DNA from: Nannocystis sp.
Lineage (GTDB): Bacteria > Myxococcota_A > Polyangia > Nannocystales > Nannocystaceae
Reading direction: 5' to 3'
Assembly: GCF_016714285.1 (NCBI RefSeq)
Contig: NZ_JADJNN010000004.1
Span: forward strand, 124,001-188,000
Length of the DNA stretch: 64,000 nt
The notes beneath the pieces are model-generated. The model saw nothing but the letters and a program-made list of their open reading frames with translations. It was not told the DNA's origin and did no database searches. Numbering within the stretch: position 1 is the first letter of the stretch; each line of letters begins with the position of its first letter. Below are positions 36,822-44,744 of the stretch, one piece after another. A program made the translations under genes and the position numbers.

Positions 36822-37637
36822 CTACTGACCCAGCGCAAAGCTGTACGCCGCCCAGAAGCTCTCCCACTCCGCATCGTCGCAGCCGATGCATCGCTGCATG
36901 TGCACCGTCCGCACCAGCCACGCCCCCCGCTGACCCAGCGTGAACTCCACCCGCCCCTTCGCGTCGCTGAATCTCTGCTGACCCTGCGGCTTGCCCGCGG
37001 CGTCGCGCACGAAGGCCTCGACCATCACCCCCGCCAGCGGCTCGCCCTCGAAGCGCACCTGCAGCGCCAGCCGCTCGCCCGCCCGCGCCGTCGCCACGTC
37101 GCGCTCCGGCACCAGCTCGATGCGATGCCCGAGCACCCGCGTCGACACCCCGTCCGCCGCCGCACCGACCTGCACGAAGGCCTTGAGGTACCGCGTGTAG
37201 CGCTCGCGGGCCCGCTGGAACCGCTCGCCGGACCGCTTGCGCTCCGCGAACGCCGCCCGCAGCCCCTCGTGCTTGAGGTAGCGGTTGAACTTGCGGGCCC
37301 GCATCGAGATCCGCGCCGGCGTCCGCTCGAGCGCCAGCAAGTGCCCCCCCGACTCACGCAAAGCCAGCCTCACGATCGGCGCCGCCCCCTCGCGCGCCAG
37401 CGGCAGCAGGTCCTCGTCACCCGCGCCGCTCAGGTGCCGCAGCGACAGCGTGCGCTCGATCTCCATCGCCTTCTGCTCGTGCGCCGCGAAGTCCTCCCCG
37501 ACCCACAGCGACAGCGACAGATCGTCCCCCTGCCGCGGCGCCCGCGGCGAGAACTCCAGCCAGTAGTCGTGCGCCCGCGCCGGCCCGGCGACCAGCAGCA
37601 ACAGCCCCAGGAGGCTCACCCACACAGACCGTCGCAT
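36822..37637 (-). CDS. DUF4198-like secreted protein
   Basis: A 271-residue exported protein. The signal peptide (VSLLGLLLLVAGPARA) is followed by HDYWLEFSPRAPRQGDDLSLS, the N-terminal HxxW signature typical of DUF4198/NikM-like periplasmic proteins linked to metal uptake. The second half is an Ig-like domain (GERLALQVRFEGEPLAGVMVEAF, GRVEFTLGQRGAWLVRTVHM). A Cys pair CIGC lies near the end. ATG 37637 is chosen; one four codons earlier is possible. It is the last gene of the leftward NAD-salvage cluster, separated from it by a tandem repeat. A metal-binding role is inferred from the family only. Confidence 0.75.
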   Translation of the reverse strand: MRRSVWVSLLGLLLLVAGPARAHDYWLEFSPRAPRQGDDLSLSLWVGEDFAAHEQKAMEIERTLSLRHLSGAGDEDLLPLAREGAAPIVRLALRESGGHLLALERTPARISMRARKFNRYLKHEGLRAAFAERKRSGERFQRARERYTRYLKAFVQVGAAADGVSTRVLGHRIELVPERDVATARAGERLALQVRFEGEPLAGVMVEAFVRDAAGKPQGQQRFSDAKGRVEFTLGQRGAWLVRTVHMQRCIGCDDAEWESFWAAYSFALGQ

Positions 37638-37714
37638 CGCCGCGAGCATGCCCGCCAGGTCCACCTCTGGCAAGCGCGGCGCCGACGAGCGAGGCCTCCC
37701 CAACCCGCGATCGA

Positions 37715-37879
37715 CACCTCCGCGCAGCCGCAACTCGAGCCCCACCGACGCCTGCCCGCCGACCCGCGACACCTCCGCGCGGCCGCAACTCGAGCCCCAC
37801 CAACGCCTGCCCGCCGACCCGCGAGACCTCAGCGCAGCCGCAGCTCGAGCCCCACCGACGCCTGCCCGCCGACCCGCGC
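37715..37879. repeat. Three tandem 55-bp copies of a gene's 3' end
   Basis: Copies lie at 37715-37769, 37770-37824 and 37825-37879 and share the core GCAACTCGAGCCCCACCGAC and CCTGCCCGCCGACCCGCG with a few substitutions. The third copy is the true 3' end of the leftward gene at 37829, including its stop codon. The other two are downstream duplicates. The 55-base period is not a multiple of three. Confidence 0.8.
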
Positions 37880-38920
37880 CGCCGCGTGCACCGCCACACC
37901 GCCCGCCGTCTCGAAGCTCGGCCGCGTGATCGCCACGATCGCGTCGAGCCCGAGCCAAAGCCCGACCCGACCGTCGCGCGGCCGCCAGCGCAGCGCCCCG
38001 CCCAGCCGCGTCGCCAACCACAGCGAGCGAGCCGCCAACTTCTCCTTCAGCCCGCTGCCCTCGCCGCGCCCATACATCGCCCCGACCTGCAGGCCCGCGC
38101 ACAGCGGGAACACGATCGGCGCCCGCAGCAACGCCGGCACCCCGCAGCCCCGCAGCTCGCCGAAGCCGAGGCGAAACACCCCGCCGATCGCCGGCTCCCC
38201 GCTCGCCGTGGCGCGCACCGGCGGCGCGAAGCCCCCGTTCAGCTCGACCCGCCAGCCCCGCCCCGCCAGCGACAGCCCCAGCTCGAGCGTCGCGTGCGGC
38301 CGCGGCAAGATCCGCGTGAAGCCGACCCCCGCGCCCGCCCGCAGCCCCAGCTGCAGGCCCCGCGGCGATACCTCGCGCCTGTCCTTCGGGACAGGCACAT
38401 CCGCCCGCGGCAGCGCCTCCGCCGGCTCGACCTCAGGGACAGCCCCCAATAACCTGTCCTCCGGGACAGGGACCACGCCCCTGTCCCCCGGGACAGGCAG
38501 CTCCAGCCGCGGGTCTGGCGGCGGCGGCACCACCACCTCCACCGGATCCGCGGCTCTGTCCTGTGGGACAGGTCCAACCGGCGCCTCCGCGAGCGCCGCC
38601 AGCGGGTCGATCGCCACCGCGATCATCAGCGCCGCCGCGTCGGCCAGCGCCGCACAGTCGCGGTCCGTCAGCGTCCGCCGCTCGCTGCCCGCCGCCCGCG
38701 CCAGCTCGAGCTCGAGACGCCAACCCGCTGCCACCGCCCGCACGCTCGCCGTCGCCGTCAGGTCCGTCCGCTCGATCGCTCCCGGCCCGAGCATCGCCGC
38801 CACCCGCCCCCGCAGCGCCGCCTGATCCGGGCAGCTCGCGCCGGGCGCCGCGTCCCAGACGAGACGCAACCCCTCGGCCGGAGCGACGACGACGAGCACG
38901 AGGGCGAGGACGACGGACAT
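37829..38920 (-). CDS. Exported protein with palindrome-encoded PVPxDR repeats
   Basis: A 363-residue protein with an N-terminal signal peptide (VVLALVLVVVAPAEG). Residues 20-110 form a first domain (LRLVWDAAPGASCPDQAALRG, ERRTLTDRDCAALADAAALM). Residues about 115-185 are a Pro-rich linker with four related hexapeptides, PVPQDR, PVPGDR, PVPEDR and PVPKDR, each encoded by a palindrome. The last 170 residues are beta-strand-like with Gly alternation (LQLGLRAGAGVGFTRI, LWLATRLGGALRWRP, ASVGLELRLR), suggesting an outer-membrane or secreted beta-rich domain. The stop lies inside a 55-bp tandem repeat. It begins 14 bases after pncA. Function unknown. Confidence 0.7.
   Translation of the reverse strand: MSVVLALVLVVVAPAEGLRLVWDAAPGASCPDQAALRGRVAAMLGPGAIERTDLTATASVRAVAAGWRLELELARAAGSERRTLTDRDCAALADAAALMIAVAIDPLAALAEAPVGPVPQDRAADPVEVVVPPPPDPRLELPVPGDRGVVPVPEDRLLGAVPEVEPAEALPRADVPVPKDRREVSPRGLQLGLRAGAGVGFTRILPRPHATLELGLSLAGRGWRVELNGGFAPPVRATASGEPAIGGVFRLGFGELRGCGVPALLRAPIVFPLCAGLQVGAMYGRGEGSGLKEKLAARSLWLATRLGGALRWRPRDGRVGLWLGLDAIVAITRPSFETAGGVAVHAAARVGGQASVGLELRLR
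38377..38571. repeat. Cluster of four palindromes CTGTCC-N3-GGGACAG
   Basis: Stems at 38377-38396, 38453-38470, 38480-38497 and 38556-38571 share the arms CCTGTCC and GGGACAGG with loops TTC, TCC, CCC and TGT. A half-copy, GGGACAG, lies at about 38436. All are in frame in the leftward gene at 37829-38920 and give P-V-P-x-D-R. Confidence 0.75.
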
Positions 38921-38934
38921 CCCGGGCGCGCAGT

Positions 38935-39570
38935 CTATCGACCCGCGGACCCGCCCGCGAGCAGTTCGCCGCTCGTCACCAGCGTCACGCCCGCGGCCTG
39001 CATCTCGGCGATCGCCCGCGCACCGTCGCCGGCCTGCAGCTCGACCGCACGACAGCCGTCGACCACCAGACTCGTGCGAAAGCCGAGCCGCACCGCGTCG
39101 AGCGCCGTCGCCTTCACGCAGTAGTCCGTGGCCAGCCCGAGCACCCACAGCTCCGACTCGCCCAGCGCCCGCAGCCGATCCTCCAACCCGGTCGCGCGCC
39201 GGTGGTCGTTGTCGAAGAAGCCGCTGTACGAGTCGATCTCCGGATCCATCCCCTTGTGCACCACCGCGTCCACCCGCTCCGCCTGCAGCTCCGCGGCGAA
39301 CGCCGCCCCCCGCGTCCCCTGCACGCAGTGCACCGGCCACAGCACCTGCGCCGCCCCAGCGAGCGTGATCAACTCCCCCGGCGAACGCCCCGGGTGACTC
39401 GCCGCGAAGCTCTTGTGCCCCGCCGGATGCCAGTCCTGCGTCGCCACCACCCGGCGAAACCGCGGCATCAGCGAGTTGGCCACCGCCACCACCTCGTCCC
39501 CGCGCGGCACCGCCAGCGCACCGCCCGGCAGGAAGTCGTTCTGGATGTCGACCACGATCAACGCGCCCAT
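38935..39570 (-). CDS. pncA: Nicotinamidase / pyrazinamidase
   Basis: A 211-residue cytoplasmic isochorismatase-like amidase that converts nicotinamide to nicotinate. The catalytic triad is visible as Asp8 (VVDIQNDF), Lys106 (VVHKGMD) and Cys151 (ATDYCVKAT). Metal ligands are Asp46, His48 and His52 in QDWHPAGH. Length is the family norm. It lies 11 bases after the Nudix regulator and in series with pncB, whose product uses the nicotinate made here. The operon order is pncB, nrtR-like, pncA. Confidence 0.95.
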   Translation of the reverse strand: MGALIVVDIQNDFLPGGALAVPRGDEVVAVANSLMPRFRRVVATQDWHPAGHKSFAASHPGRSPGELITLAGAAQVLWPVHCVQGTRGAAFAAELQAERVDAVVHKGMDPEIDSYSGFFDNDHRRATGLEDRLRALGESELWVLGLATDYCVKATALDAVRLGFRTSLVVDGCRAVELQAGDGARAIAEMQAAGVTLVTSGELLAGGSAGR

Positions 39571-39581
39571 CGCCGCACCTC

Positions 39582-40271
39582 TCAGACCTCGAAGTGAAAG
39601 CCCTGCTTGACCCGCGCCCGGTACTCGCGCGCGTCGAACTGATACAGCCGGGCCGCCCGGTGGGCCACGCCCAGCTGCGTCTCCGCCAGCTCGCGCAGCA
39701 CCCCGGTCGCCAGCAGCTTCCGGCGAAAATTCCGCTTGTCCAGCGGCCGCCCCAGCACCGCCTCGTAGACCCCCTGGATCTGCGACAGCGTGAACTTTCG
39801 CGGCAGCAGCTCGAAGCCCACCGGCTGCTCGCGCAGCCTGGCCTGCAGCCGGCGCCGCGCCAGCGCCACGATCTCACCGTGATCGAAGGCCAGCGGCGGA
39901 CAGCGCGAGGCCGGGAACCACCCGACCGCCCGCGCGTCGCTCGCGGCCCGCGGCGCATGGTCCAACCGTCGCACCAACCCGTAGTAGGCCACCGTGATCA
40001 CCCGATCCCGCGGGTCGCGGCCCGGGTCGCCGAAGCTCGCCAGCTGCTCGAGGTACACCTTCGCCACACCTGTCTCTTCGGTCAGCTCCCGCTGGGCCGC
40101 CTGCGCCAGCGTCTCCTCCGCCTCGACGAAGCCCCCCGGCAGCGCCCAGCGCCCGGCGAAGGGCTCGCGGTCGCGCTGGATCAGCAGCACCTTCAGCAGC
40201 TCGTCGTCGAGCCCGAACACCACGCAGTCCACGGTCACCGCCGGCCGCGCATGCCGGTAGGTGAAGCTCAC
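39582..40271 (-). CDS. nrtR: Nudix hydrolase with NrtR-type winged-helix domain (NAD-metabolism regulator)
   Basis: A 229-residue protein. Residues about 8-150 are a Nudix domain with a complete Nudix box, G-x5-E-x7-REL-x-EE-x-G (GGFVEAEETLAQ and RELTEETGV). Residues about 155-229 match the NrtR DNA-binding winged helix: FELLPRKFTLSQIQGVYEAV, GRPLDKRNFRRKLLATGVL. NrtR proteins repress NAD biosynthesis genes and sense ADP-ribose. Here the Nudix box looks intact, so it may also hydrolyse ADP-ribose. The GTG start overlaps the pncB stop (GTGA). Position between pncB and pncA supports the regulatory role; the gene name is assigned on domain plus context. Confidence 0.86.
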   Translation of the reverse strand: MSFTYRHARPAVTVDCVVFGLDDELLKVLLIQRDREPFAGRWALPGGFVEAEETLAQAAQRELTEETGVAKVYLEQLASFGDPGRDPRDRVITVAYYGLVRRLDHAPRAASDARAVGWFPASRCPPLAFDHGEIVALARRRLQARLREQPVGFELLPRKFTLSQIQGVYEAVLGRPLDKRNFRRKLLATGVLRELAETQLGVAHRAARLYQFDAREYRARVKQGFHFEV

Positions 40272-41713
40272 GCGCCCCCCCGCGCCGCCGCGATCACCCG
40301 ATCCTTCAGCCCCTGCAGCCGCTCGTCGAGCCCCACCGCATACGCCTCCGGCGCCTGCAGCTGCCGCACCCCCGCGCCGATGCGCTGCAGCTGATCGATC
40401 GTCCGCGCCCGCGACTCCACCAGCGGCGGCGGCGTGTAGACCTGCGAACCCCCGCGCAGCACCGGCACCAGCAGATCCTCCCCGTCGCCCTCCGGCACGA
40501 AGCTCTGGTCCGGCGCGTCGAGTCGGTGCACCGCACCGCCGCGACCGAGCGTCTCCTCGTAGATCACGTCGCCCGCGAAGCAACCATCGGCCCCCACGAA
40601 GCGCCGCACCTGCTGGATGCCCGGGTTGCTCACCTTGATCGGATCCTCCGACAGCTTGACCCGGTACTCCCACGCCGCGTCGGCGCCGCGACGGATCGCC
40701 GCCAGCTTGTACACCCCACCGAGCGCCGGCTGGTCGTAGGCCGTGACCAGCCGCGTGCCCACGCCCCACACCGAGATCTTGGCCCCGCCCCGCCGCAGCG
40801 CCGCGATCTCGTGCTCGTCGAGGTCGTTGCTCGCGACCACCGCGGCGTTGGGAAACCCGGCCGCGTCGAGCATCGCCCGCGCCGCCTGACTGAGCCGCGC
40901 CAGGTCGCCCGAGTCAAGCCGCACCCCCGCCAGCTCGTGCCCCCGCGCCCGCAGCTGCTCGCCCACCGCGATCGCCCGCCGCACCCCCTCGATCGTCTCG
41001 TAGGTGTCGACCAGGAACACGCAGTTGTTCGGCAGCGCCTCCGCGTACGCGGCGAAGGCCTCGCGCTCGTCGGCGAAGGACATCACCCAGCTGTGCGCGT
41101 GGGTCCCCCGCACCGGGATCCCGTAGCGCTTGCCCGCCAGCACGTTCGAGGTCGCCGCGCAGCCCCCGAGGTACGCCGCCCGCGCCGCCGACAGCGCCCC
41201 GTCGATGCCCTGCCCGCGCCGCAGACCGAACTCCAGCACCGGCTCGCCCTCCGCCGCCGTGCACACCCGCGCCGCCTTGGTCGCGATCAAGGTCGAGAAG
41301 TTGAGCAGGTTGAGCAGCGGCGTCTCGACCAGCTGACACTGCAAGATCGACCCCCGCACCCGCAGCAGCGGCTCGTGGGCGAACGTCGCCGTGCCCTCCG
41401 GCACCGCGTCGACGTCGCAGCGAAACCGCAGCCCGCCGAGGTACTCGAGGAACTCCGCCGAGAACAGCGGCGCGTCGTCGTTGCCCGTCAGCGTCGCCAG
41501 GTAGGCCAGGTCGTCGGCCGCGAAGCGCAGCTGCGTCAGGTAGTCGATCGCCGCCGCGAGCCCGCCCGCGATCGCGTAGCCGCCGCGAAACGGCGGCCGC
41601 CGGAAGAACAGGTGGAACACCGCCTCGTCGTCGGCCCGCCCGAGCCGCCAGTACCCGTAGGCCATCGTCAGCTGATACAGATCCGTGAGCAGCGCGAGCG
41701 ACGTTCCAGACAT
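40268..41713 (-). CDS. pncB: Nicotinate phosphoribosyltransferase
   Basis: A 481-residue enzyme joining nicotinate and PRPP with ATP to give nicotinate mononucleotide, the committed salvage step to NAD. Family motifs are LLTDLYQLTMAYGYW at the N-terminus, FRRPPFRGGYAIAGG, RGTHAHSWVMSF (the region of the phosphorylated His), VFLVDTYET and GVRLDSGDL. Length fits the longer bacterial class. The start ATG 41713 precedes LLTDLYQ at the usual distance. It is the first gene of the leftward pncB-nrtR-pncA operon; regulation by the NrtR-like product is expected but no operator was identified by eye. Confidence 0.94.
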   Translation of the reverse strand: MSGTSLALLTDLYQLTMAYGYWRLGRADDEAVFHLFFRRPPFRGGYAIAGGLAAAIDYLTQLRFAADDLAYLATLTGNDDAPLFSAEFLEYLGGLRFRCDVDAVPEGTATFAHEPLLRVRGSILQCQLVETPLLNLLNFSTLIATKAARVCTAAEGEPVLEFGLRRGQGIDGALSAARAAYLGGCAATSNVLAGKRYGIPVRGTHAHSWVMSFADEREAFAAYAEALPNNCVFLVDTYETIEGVRRAIAVGEQLRARGHELAGVRLDSGDLARLSQAARAMLDAAGFPNAAVVASNDLDEHEIAALRRGGAKISVWGVGTRLVTAYDQPALGGVYKLAAIRRGADAAWEYRVKLSEDPIKVSNPGIQQVRRFVGADGCFAGDVIYEETLGRGGAVHRLDAPDQSFVPEGDGEDLLVPVLRGGSQVYTPPPLVESRARTIDQLQRIGAGVRQLQAPEAYAVGLDERLQGLKDRVIAAARGGA

Positions 41714-41770
41714 CCTCACCCCTTCGTGTCCAAACAACACCAAGGCTTCTCGCAGCCCGGGCCGCCCGCG

Positions 41771-42523
41771 TCAAGCCCCGCCGAGCTCGCTCGCCGGCCG
41801 CAGCGGCGCCGCGCGATCGAGGACCGCCTGGCACTTCGGGCCCGGCACCCCGCTCGAGCCGTCGGTGTTGGCGATCCCGCCCTGCGCGTCCAGCATCACG
41901 CAGTTCGCCTCCTCACAGTGGTCGAGCCCAAGCACGTGCCCGAGCTCGTGCACCGCCGTGTTCGTCACCCGCCAGCTCACCTGCGCCGCGTCACGCGCCT
42001 TCTTGCGCAGGCGATGACTCGACACCACCCCCGCCGTCCCGCCCAGCGACCCGAGCCCGAACACCCCCCAGTCGCGGTGCGGCGGCTTGCTGGTCGAGAT
42101 GTCCGCGCTCGTCAGCCCCAGCACCCGCGTCCCCGCCGGCAGCTCCGCGGGCACCAGCGTCGCCAGATGATCGAGCAGCAGATCGGCGCGGTAGCGCCGA
42201 CGCGGCGCGTAGTAGGCCGAGCGCGGCAACGTGATCGCCGGCAAGCGCCGCACCTCCACCTGGTACACCCGCCGCAGCGCGGCCTCCACCTCGTCGACCA
42301 GCGCCGCCGCGACCCCCTCCGCGCCAGGCCGTGGATCGTCCAGCACCACCAGCAACACCAGCGCCCGGATCTCCCGCTCCGCCGGGCGCGTGATCGCGCC
42401 CCCCGACAGCCCCGGCCCGGTCGTCACGACCCCGGCCCACGCCGCCGACGCCAGCCAGGCGCCCGCCACCAGCGTCGCCGCCAACACACCCACGCCCACG
42501 ATGGCCGCCCTACCTGCAAGCAT
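41771..42523 (-). CDS. Secreted archaemetzincin-like zinc protease
   Basis: A 250-residue exported metzincin. A hydrophobic signal segment (GVGVLAATLVAGAWLASAAWA) is followed by the catalytic domain. The signature HELGHVLGLDHCEEANCVM fits archaemetzincin: three zinc His (HExxHxxGxxH) directly followed by a CX4C pair with a Met two residues later, and a further Cys about 20 residues on (GPKCQAVL). Upstream strands read VLGLTSADIS and WGVFGLGSLGGTAGVVS, as expected for the family. GGAGGTG lies three bases before the ATG. Archaemetzincins are usually cytoplasmic, so the signal sequence is unusual. The lipoprotein gene at 42599 is divergent. Confidence 0.82.
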   Translation of the reverse strand: MLAGRAAIVGVGVLAATLVAGAWLASAAWAGVVTTGPGLSGGAITRPAEREIRALVLLVVLDDPRPGAEGVAAALVDEVEAALRRVYQVEVRRLPAITLPRSAYYAPRRRYRADLLLDHLATLVPAELPAGTRVLGLTSADISTSKPPHRDWGVFGLGSLGGTAGVVSSHRLRKKARDAAQVSWRVTNTAVHELGHVLGLDHCEEANCVMLDAQGGIANTDGSSGVPGPKCQAVLDRAAPLRPASELGGA

Positions 42524-42586
42524 CTGCACCTCCGACCGGCCCCAACGTCCGGACCCCGCGCCGTGTTCACCCCGCGAAACTTTCGT

Positions 42587-42592
42587 TACCCT
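42587..42592 (+). promoter_or_regulatory. TANNNT box with leaderless spacing
   Basis: TACCCT is followed by six bases and ATG 42599. It shares TA-N-CCT-GC with the boxes at 417 and 35945. Confidence 0.35.
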
Positions 42593-42598
42593 GCGAGC

Positions 42599-43813
42599 AT
42601 GACCTTGAACAGCCCCGGCTCGCAACGCCTCGCCCTCGCCGTCCTCAGCCTCCTCGTCGCCGCCTGCGGCGACTCCACGGAAGGCAGCGGCTCCATCTCC
42701 GCAGGCAGCAGCGGCGGCAGCAGCACGGGCAACCCCACCACGCCCACGACCACCGTCGACCCGACCGCCACCACCGACGTGGTCACCGGCGGCAGCGGCT
42801 CGCAGACCGGCAGCGCCACCGACTCGAGCACCGACCCCACCGCCGCCACCAGCACCAGCACCAGCACCAGCGCCAGCACCACCGACCCCACCGCCACCAC
42901 CGGCAACGTCCAGACCGACACCAGCAGCGCCAACACCGGCAGCACCAGCGCGGCCGACACCGGCACCGCCGACACCGGCAGCACCGGTGGCACCACCGAC
43001 ACCACCACCAACGGCGTCGAGCCCTGCGCCTGTCCCGACATCGAGGTCCCCCTCGACGACGGCATCTTCGTCCTCTCCGACGACGCCGAGATGTGGAAGT
43101 TCTTCCCCGAGACCAAGCAGTTCGAGATGCTCGGCGCCTTCAACTGCGGCGGCATGAACGGCACCTTCTCGATGGCCGTCGACCGCCTCGGCTTCGCCTG
43201 GGTGATGTTCAACAACCCCCAGGGCGACATCTGGAAGGTCGACGTCACCAACGTCGCCAAGTGCATGGACCCCGGCTACAACCAGGGCCAGCTGGGCGTC
43301 AACTACTTCGGCATGGCCTTCGTGTCGAACAGCGAGTCCGACCAGTGCGACAAGCTCTACGGCAACACCTTTAACGGCATCGGCGGCTTCGGCGAGGGAC
43401 CCAACCTCGGCGACTTCCTCACCGTCGACCCCGACACCCTGATCCTCTCCAAGATCGCCAAGACCAAGTTCAACGGCGCCGAGCTCACGGGCACCGGCGA
43501 CGGCCGCACCTTCATGTTCGGCGGCGTCAACCCCTCCAAGCTCGTCGAGGTCGACAAGGCCAACGGCCAGTTCATCGACGAGATCCCGCTGCCCAACCTG
43601 CCGCTCACCAACGCCTTCGCCTTCTCCTTCTTCGCCGGCGACTTCTACATGTTCACCGAGAGCGCCAACCCCAGCGTCTCCAAGGTCACCCAGTTCGACT
43701 ACGACGACAGCGACATGAACGGCAAGCAGGACCTCACGACCATCGTCGCCGCGGCACCGATCCGCATCGTCGGCGCCGGCGTCTCGACCTGCGCCCCGTT
43801 CGCGCCGCAATAG
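42599..43813 (+). CDS. Lipoprotein with Thr/Ser linker and propeller-like domain
   Basis: A 404-residue lipoprotein with Cys23 at the lipobox (LSLLVAAC). Residues 24-140 are a Thr/Ser/Asp/Gly linker with TSTSTSASTT-type runs. The C-terminal 260 residues form a beta-rich domain (DDGIFVLSDDAEMWKFFPET, GTFSMAVDRLGFAWVMFNN, GDFLTVDPDTLILSKI, GRTFMFGGVNPSKLVEVD), reminiscent of YVTN/SMP-30-type propellers, with four or more Cys. It is built like the pair at 10535-13771 but the domains are not obviously close. Surface location expected; ligand unknown. Confidence 0.8.
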   Translation: MTLNSPGSQRLALAVLSLLVAACGDSTEGSGSISAGSSGGSSTGNPTTPTTTVDPTATTDVVTGGSGSQTGSATDSSTDPTAATSTSTSTSASTTDPTATTGNVQTDTSSANTGSTSAADTGTADTGSTGGTTDTTTNGVEPCACPDIEVPLDDGIFVLSDDAEMWKFFPETKQFEMLGAFNCGGMNGTFSMAVDRLGFAWVMFNNPQGDIWKVDVTNVAKCMDPGYNQGQLGVNYFGMAFVSNSESDQCDKLYGNTFNGIGGFGEGPNLGDFLTVDPDTLILSKIAKTKFNGAELTGTGDGRTFMFGGVNPSKLVEVDKANGQFIDEIPLPNLPLTNAFAFSFFAGDFYMFTESANPSVSKVTQFDYDDSDMNGKQDLTTIVAAAPIRIVGAGVSTCAPFAPQ

Positions 43814-43913
43814 CGATCCGGTTGCACTTCATGCGGGCTCCTGCGCAGACCGACGACTCGCTCTGCCAGACCCGCGGTCCACCGCCACGCAGCATCGCCA
43901 GCGTCCCAGCGCG

Positions 43914-44744
43914 ATGACCCACGAAGATCGCCACCGCGGCCGCCACCCCGGCGACGATCGCCTGTTCGCCGCGAAAGAATTGCCGGCCCTCCGCGCCGCC
44001 ACGAGCGACCTCTCGTGGCTGCTGTCCCACGGCTACGCCGAGCTCTCCGCGCTGAAGCTCGTCGGTGACCGCCACGAGCTCACCGTCCGCCAGCGCCAGG
44101 CCGTCGCCCGCTGCAGCTGCAGCGACGCCGCCCGCACGGCCCGCGCGGCCGTCCGCGCCACCCGGGCCCAGCTCGCCGACCAGCGCCTCGCCATCGACGG
44201 CCTCAACTGCCTCATCATCCTCGAGTCCGCCCTGTCGCACGGCGTCGTCCTCCGCGGCCGCGACGGAGCCCTGCGCGACCTCGCCAGCGTCCACGGCACC
44301 TACCGCCAGGTCGCCGAGACATCCTTCGCCATCGAGATGATCGGCCGCCACCTCCACGCGGGCGGACACGCCCCGAGCAGCGTCGCCTGGTACCTCGATC
44401 GCCCCGTCGCCAACAGCGGCCGTTTGCGCGCTCTCCTGCTGGAGACCGCCGAGCGCCGCCACTGGCCCTGGACCTGCGAACTCGTGGCCAACCCCGACGC
44501 CATCCTGGTCCACCACGCCGGCATCGTCGCCACCAGCGACGCGTGGATCTTGGACCGCTGCGCCGCCGCGGGCAGCCGCGCGCGGTGGTTCGACCTCCTC
44601 GCCAGCATCCTCAATGGCGAGTCCGCACCAGCGCCCACATCGACGGGTCCCGTCCTCGCCGCGCGCCCCGGCCTGTGGCTTCTCGACCTCGGCTCGGACG
44701 ACCCCCTGCGAGCCGAACCGAGTTCAGGTATAGGTGTTCTGTGA
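43914..44744 (+). CDS. DUF434 domain-containing protein
   Basis: A 276-residue cytoplasmic protein of the DUF434 family. The family opening is clear: LFAAKELPALRAATSDLSWLLSHGYAE in sequence, then ALKLVGDRHELTVRQRQAV and ARCSCSDAA with its Cys pair. The second half includes IDGLNCLIILESALSHGVVL, RGRDGALRDLASVHGTYR, and AWYLDRPVANSGRLRALLLE, the predicted nucleotide- or nucleic-acid-binding part in my recollection of the family. The stop overlaps the start of the next lipoprotein gene by one base (TGATG). Function is not established for the family. Confidence 0.82.
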   Translation: MTHEDRHRGRHPGDDRLFAAKELPALRAATSDLSWLLSHGYAELSALKLVGDRHELTVRQRQAVARCSCSDAARTARAAVRATRAQLADQRLAIDGLNCLIILESALSHGVVLRGRDGALRDLASVHGTYRQVAETSFAIEMIGRHLHAGGHAPSSVAWYLDRPVANSGRLRALLLETAERRHWPWTCELVANPDAILVHHAGIVATSDAWILDRCAAAGSRARWFDLLASILNGESAPAPTSTGPVLAARPGLWLLDLGSDDPLRAEPSSGIGVL

